Source of the DNA: an uncultured Eubacteriales bacterium
GTDB taxonomy: Bacteria > Bacillota > Clostridia > Monoglobales > Monoglobaceae
NCBI GenBank assembly: GCA_900545865.1
Contig: URAN01000094.1
Coordinates: forward strand, 1-6,392
DNA: 6,392 bases
Direction: 5' to 3'
The stretch's first letter is position 1. The number at the start of each line of letters is the position of its first letter. Positions 5,256 through 6,392 of this stretch are shown here, one piece after another. The notes below the pieces were generated by a model. That model searched no databases, was not told where the DNA came from, and saw only the letters and a list, made by a program, of their open reading frames with translations. A program made the translations under genes and the position numbers.

Positions 5256-6260
5256 TTTATAATCCCCGGAAAGGGAGCGGATATTCCAAATATCGAAACA
5301 ATGGATTTTCCGCATATTGTCAGTGATGTAATAACGGAAAAGCTTGAAGAATGTGATACTTTTTCCGAACTGCTTGATTATATTAAAAATGCGATTCAAG
5401 CGGAATGTGACAGAAAAATTGAAAACAGAAAGTCATTTAAAAATCCGCCGCTTCCACTCTGCTCAATCTATATGAACGGCTGTATAAATACGCTTGCGGA
5501 TATGTATAATAACGGTGTGAAATACACCAATTTCGGCTGTCACGGCGCAGGTATAGCCAATGCAGCAGACGCTCTTGCGGCGGTAAAAAAGGCGGTCTAT
5601 GACGATAAAACAGTGGATAAGAAGGAATTACTTTGTGCGCTCTCAAATAATTTTGAAGGCTATGCAAAAGTGAGGAATATCTTAAAATCATACCCGAAAA
5701 TGGGGAATAATGATGATTATGTTGATGATATTGCGATCGAGCTAATGTCCGAGTTTGCAAATGATATGAATAATCGTGATAACGGATGCGGCGGTATTTG
5801 GCGTGCCGGCACGGGCAGTGCGATGGAATATATTTGGAAAGGTGAAAAATGCCCGGCAACAGCGGACGGAAGATTGGCGCACACCCCGTATTCGTCGAGC
5901 TATTCACCATCACTCGACGCAAATACCGACGGACTTTTATCGGTGTTTAAATCATTTACTAAATTTGACCTTACAAATATAATAAACGGCGGACCGATGA
6001 CAATCGAAATTCATGATACGGTATTGAAAAACGAAATCGGAATAAAAAAGACAGCGCTGTTGGTTAAAAAATTCATTGAACTCGGCGGACATCAGCTGCA
6101 GCTTAATTCGGTAAACCGAGAAAAGCTGCTTGATGCACAAAAGCATCCTGAGAATTATCCTAATCTGATTGTGCGTGTTTGGGGCTGGAGCGGATATTTT
6201 AACGAGCTTGATTTGAAATATCAGAATCATATCATAAGACGCTGTGAATATGTAGTATAG
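5253..6260 (+). CDS. Glycyl radical enzyme, C-terminal half with the glycyl radical domain
   Basis: This is the in-frame continuation of the gene that starts at 4284. The first ATG after the amber codon is at 5301, and translation from it would give 319 residues. No ribosome binding site lies at proper distance from that ATG (AAAGGGAG ends about 23 nt upstream). GRE landmarks are all present: G-K-G after the active-site loop, C-H-G-A-G-I-A-N-A-A-D-A-L-A-A-V-K-K, Y-P-K-M-G-N-N-D-D-Y-V-D-D-I-A, R-A-G-T-G-S-A, A-T-A-D-G-R, L-G-G-H-Q-L-Q-L-N-S-V and L-L-D-A-Q-K-H-P-E-N-Y. The glycyl radical motif V-R-V-W-G-W-S-G-Y-F has the radical glycine at position 634 of the joined frame (codon 6183-6185). 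The Cys322-to-Gly634 distance of 312 is close to that in E. coli PFL (about 315), so no residues are missing between the halves. The normal GRE C-terminus follows 24 residues later and ends in TAG. The strong conservation suggests the region was under selection until very recently or still is. Confidence 0.85.
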   Translation, partial: EFIIPGKGADIPNIETMDFPHIVSDVITEKLEECDTFSELLDYIKNAIQAECDRKIENRKSFKNPPLPLCSIYMNGCINTLADMYNNGVKYTNFGCHGAGIANAADALAAVKKAVYDDKTVDKKELLCALSNNFEGYAKVRNILKSYPKMGNNDDYVDDIAIELMSEFANDMNNRDNGCGGIWRAGTGSAMEYIWKGEKCPATADGRLAHTPYSSSYSPSLDANTDGLLSVFKSFTKFDLTNIINGGPMTIEIHDTVLKNEIGIKKTALLVKKFIELGGHQLQLNSVNREKLLDAQKHPENYPNLIVRVWGWSGYFNELDLKYQNHIIRRCEYVV

Positions 6261-6392
6261 AAAATATTATAAACTTGCCGTATGAATACTGTGCATTGCG
6301 GCTCTGGAAATGTCAATAAATGTGCAGTCGAAATTTACCCTAAATCTGAAATATACGCAATATCGAATCTGTTTTTCTGAGTGAAGCGTAGC

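Noticed and set aside
5263..5294. Two small hairpins downstream of the amber codon (TCCC/GGGA at 5263-5276 and GATATT/AATATC at 5280-5294) as a recoding element
   Set aside because: The stems are only 4 and 6 bp, and the bases encode the conserved active-site loop, so the pairing is probably incidental. It does not resemble a convincing pyrrolysine or selenocysteine insertion element.
6277..6302. Hairpin after the GRE gene (GCCGTATG / CATTGCGGC, 9-nt loop) as a transcription terminator
   Set aside because: The stem is imperfect, with a bulge and a wobble pair, and no T-run follows on the plus strand, so it does not qualify as an intrinsic terminator.
6310..6384. Short plus-strand frame starting ATG TCA ATA AAT after the GRE gene
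   Set aside because: It is only 24 codons, has a weak ribosome binding site and no recognisable motif. It is most likely chance.

Overview
The window looks like a low-GC Firmicute, most likely an anaerobic, spore-forming member of the Clostridia. The pointers are AT-rich intergenic DNA, strong AGGAG-type ribosome binding sites, consensus TTGACA-17-TATAAT promoters, a SpoVT/AbrB-type sequence, a secreted C1 peptidase of the clostridial lectin-like type, and an oxygen-sensitive glycyl radical enzyme system. No rRNA, tRNA, CRISPR array or insertion sequence was seen.

Left part (1-2562), mostly minus strand. At the left edge are the first codons of a minus-strand gene, probably an AAA ATPase. 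It sits behind a perfect consensus promoter and an operator-like set of TATACTA repeats. Upstream of it is a 61-residue SpoVT/AbrB-like gene whose second half does not match the family. Next come a possible 53-residue small gene (383-544) and a secreted 519-residue papain-fold (C1) peptidase (582-2141). The peptidase has a near-consensus promoter whose -10 and start region lie inside a perfect 17-bp palindrome. The 421-base gap 2142-2562 holds this promoter and palindrome plus a possible 32-codon gene remnant, and nothing else recognised.

Right part (2563-6260) is a glycyl radical enzyme (GRE) locus. An AraC-family regulator (minus strand) is divergent from a GRE-activating radical SAM enzyme (plus strand), followed 14 nt later by the GRE structural gene. 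The divergent promoters interlock in about 100 bases and are flanked by a pair of inverted 9-mers that could be regulator half-sites. The regulator probably senses the substrate, the activase installs the glycyl radical, and the GRE carries out radical chemistry on a substrate that cannot be named from sequence.

The most striking observation is that the GRE reading frame is intact over 658 codons except for one amber codon (TAG, 5250-5252). It falls exactly between the presumed catalytic Cys322 and Glu324 of the C-x-E active-site motif. Both halves keep family motifs and the frame, including the glycyl radical site at Gly634. This could be a recent nonsense mutation (TGG or another codon to TAG), a sequence error, amber suppression or recoding, or a functional split. 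TAG occurs in frame nowhere else in the window except as the terminal codon of this same gene.

The last 132 bases (6261-6392) hold no recognisable gene.
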